A stretch of 64,000 bases of DNA from Paenibacillus sp. RC334 (GTDB lineage: Bacteria; Bacillota; Bacilli; Paenibacillales; Paenibacillaceae): assembly GCF_030034735.1 (NCBI RefSeq), contig NZ_CP125370.1, positions 5,131,001-5,195,000 on the forward strand. The letters are read 5' to 3'. The notes under the pieces are model-generated. The model did no database searches and was not told the origin of the DNA. It saw nothing but the letters and a program-made list of their open reading frames with translations. Position numbers and translations under genes: made by a program. Position 1 is the stretch's first letter. Each line of letters starts with the position of its first letter. Below, piece after piece: positions 63,436 to 64,000 of the stretch.

Positions 63436-64000
63436 CTAGAGACCTACGCGGCCTGTACCATTAATCAGCTTGTCCAACAGTTGGTCAAATGTAGTCATGA
63501 ACCGTGAGGCTGCACTATAAGCATGCTGAAATTTGATCATATTGGACATTTCTTCATCCAATGACACCCCACTGACCGACTGACGGTTCATGTCCACTTG
63601 CTCGGTCAACAGCTGTGCATTTTGTGATTGGCGCTCTGCTTCCTTGGTTTGGACGCCCAATTGTCCTACGATTGAACTGAAGAAGTCATCTACAGTGGTT
63701 GTCTGGGCTTGAGTGGTATTAAAGCCAAACTTCACATTTTTCAGGTTCGCCATTGTCAATGCCAAAGCATTGTTACCTACGGTTACCTTCTCATTCGCCG
63801 TACCCGTTCCATCTACCCGCAAAGAGCTGGAAATTTTGTTGGGATCATCTTGAATATCCTTATTCAGCGTAATATTACCTGCTGTAATGGCAGCCCCATC
63901 TTTGGAGGTAAAGAACGCCCCACCTTTTTGCGGTGTCGTGCCACTAAGCGTGTATCCTAGCTGGTGAAGGCCATTAATCCCTTGTACGGTTACTTTTAAA
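63436..64000 (-). CDS. flgK: Hook-filament junction protein FlgK (HAP1), C-terminal part
   Basis: The last 187 codons of flgK; the frame is open to the edge of the window. The C-terminus NMIKFQHAYSAASRFMTTFD and SGVSLDEEMSN is the conserved FlgK D0/D1 end, preceded by a variable domain (LHQLGYTLSGTTPQKGGAFF). It forms the first junction zone on the hook. It precedes flgL in the same transcription unit. Confidence 0.93.
   Translation of the reverse strand, partial: LKVTVQGINGLHQLGYTLSGTTPQKGGAFFTSKDGAAITAGNITLNKDIQDDPNKISSSLRVDGTGTANEKVTVGNNALALTMANLKNVKFGFNTTQAQTTTVDDFFSSIVGQLGVQTKEAERQSQNAQLLTEQVDMNRQSVSGVSLDEEMSNMIKFQHAYSAASRFMTTFDQLLDKLINGTGRVGL

Noticed and set aside
1..64000. tRNA, rRNA or CRISPR loci
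   Set aside because: I looked for cloverleaf/CCA ends, rRNA-like segments and spaced repeats and saw none.

Overview
The window comes from a Gram-positive, spore-forming, peritrichously flagellated bacterium of the genus Paenibacillus, most likely the P. polymyxa group. The evidence is a two-catalytic-domain GH44/GH26 enzyme with the same domain order and almost the same length as Cel44C-Man26A of P. polymyxa, strong AGGAGG-type ribosome binding sites with frequent TTG and GTG starts, SLH surface proteins, and a gene order that follows the Bacillus subtilis block flgK-flgL-fliW-csrA-hag-flaG-fliD-fliS-fliT-hpf-secA-prfB-yvjA-ftsE-ftsX-ctpB-minJ. Nearly all genes lie on the minus strand, so transcription of the main blocks runs from high to low coordinates.

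Layout. 0-4 kb: two tandem XRE/TPR regulators, an ECF sigma factor with its DUF4179 anti-sigma factor, and a small secreted protein. 4.2-9.5 kb: cel44C-man26A followed by relics of a CBM3 protein and of a short-chain dehydrogenase. 9.4-17 kb: a hypothetical protein, a SAM methyltransferase, then minJ, ctpB, an EnvC-like M23 hydrolase, ftsX and ftsE. 17-27 kb: a VanW protein, an SLH protein, an esterase and an envelope-glycosylation operon (coiled-coil protein, a glycosyltransferase with MshEN repeats, a CsbB/GtrB-type transferase, GtrA and a GT-C membrane protein). 27-36 kb: a complete arginine operon argCJBDFGH with a strong promoter and candidate ARG boxes. 36-42 kb: yvjA, prfB with its autoregulatory frameshift, secA and hpf. 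42-48 kb: an accessory stretch with cspB, a decayed nucB, an IS30 relic, an Fn3 surface protein and an IS1182 relic. 48-57.8 kb: a nonulosonic (legionaminic-type) acid pathway plus a Maf-type flagellin glycosyltransferase. 57.8-64 kb: flagellar filament and cap genes with sigma-D promoters and the FliW-CsrA-hag circuit.

How the genes work together. The flagellar block makes hook-filament junctions (FlgK, FlgL), flagellin, cap (FliD) and chaperones (FliS, FliT). FliW and CsrA adjust hag translation through a CsrA site visible in the hag leader. The adjoining sugar genes can make a CMP-nonulosonate that the Maf protein would place on flagellin. Compared with B. subtilis, this sugar island and the IS-rich stretch are inserted between fliT and hpf, and the arginine and envelope-glycan operons between yvjA and ftsE.

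Quality warning: four otherwise intact genes (cel44C-man26A, argJ, the legB-like dehydratase gene and flaG) are each broken by one base within a G/C run. This pattern looks like sequencing error, although phase variation cannot be excluded from the sequence alone. The nucB, IS30 and IS1182 genes are damaged much more and look truly decayed.
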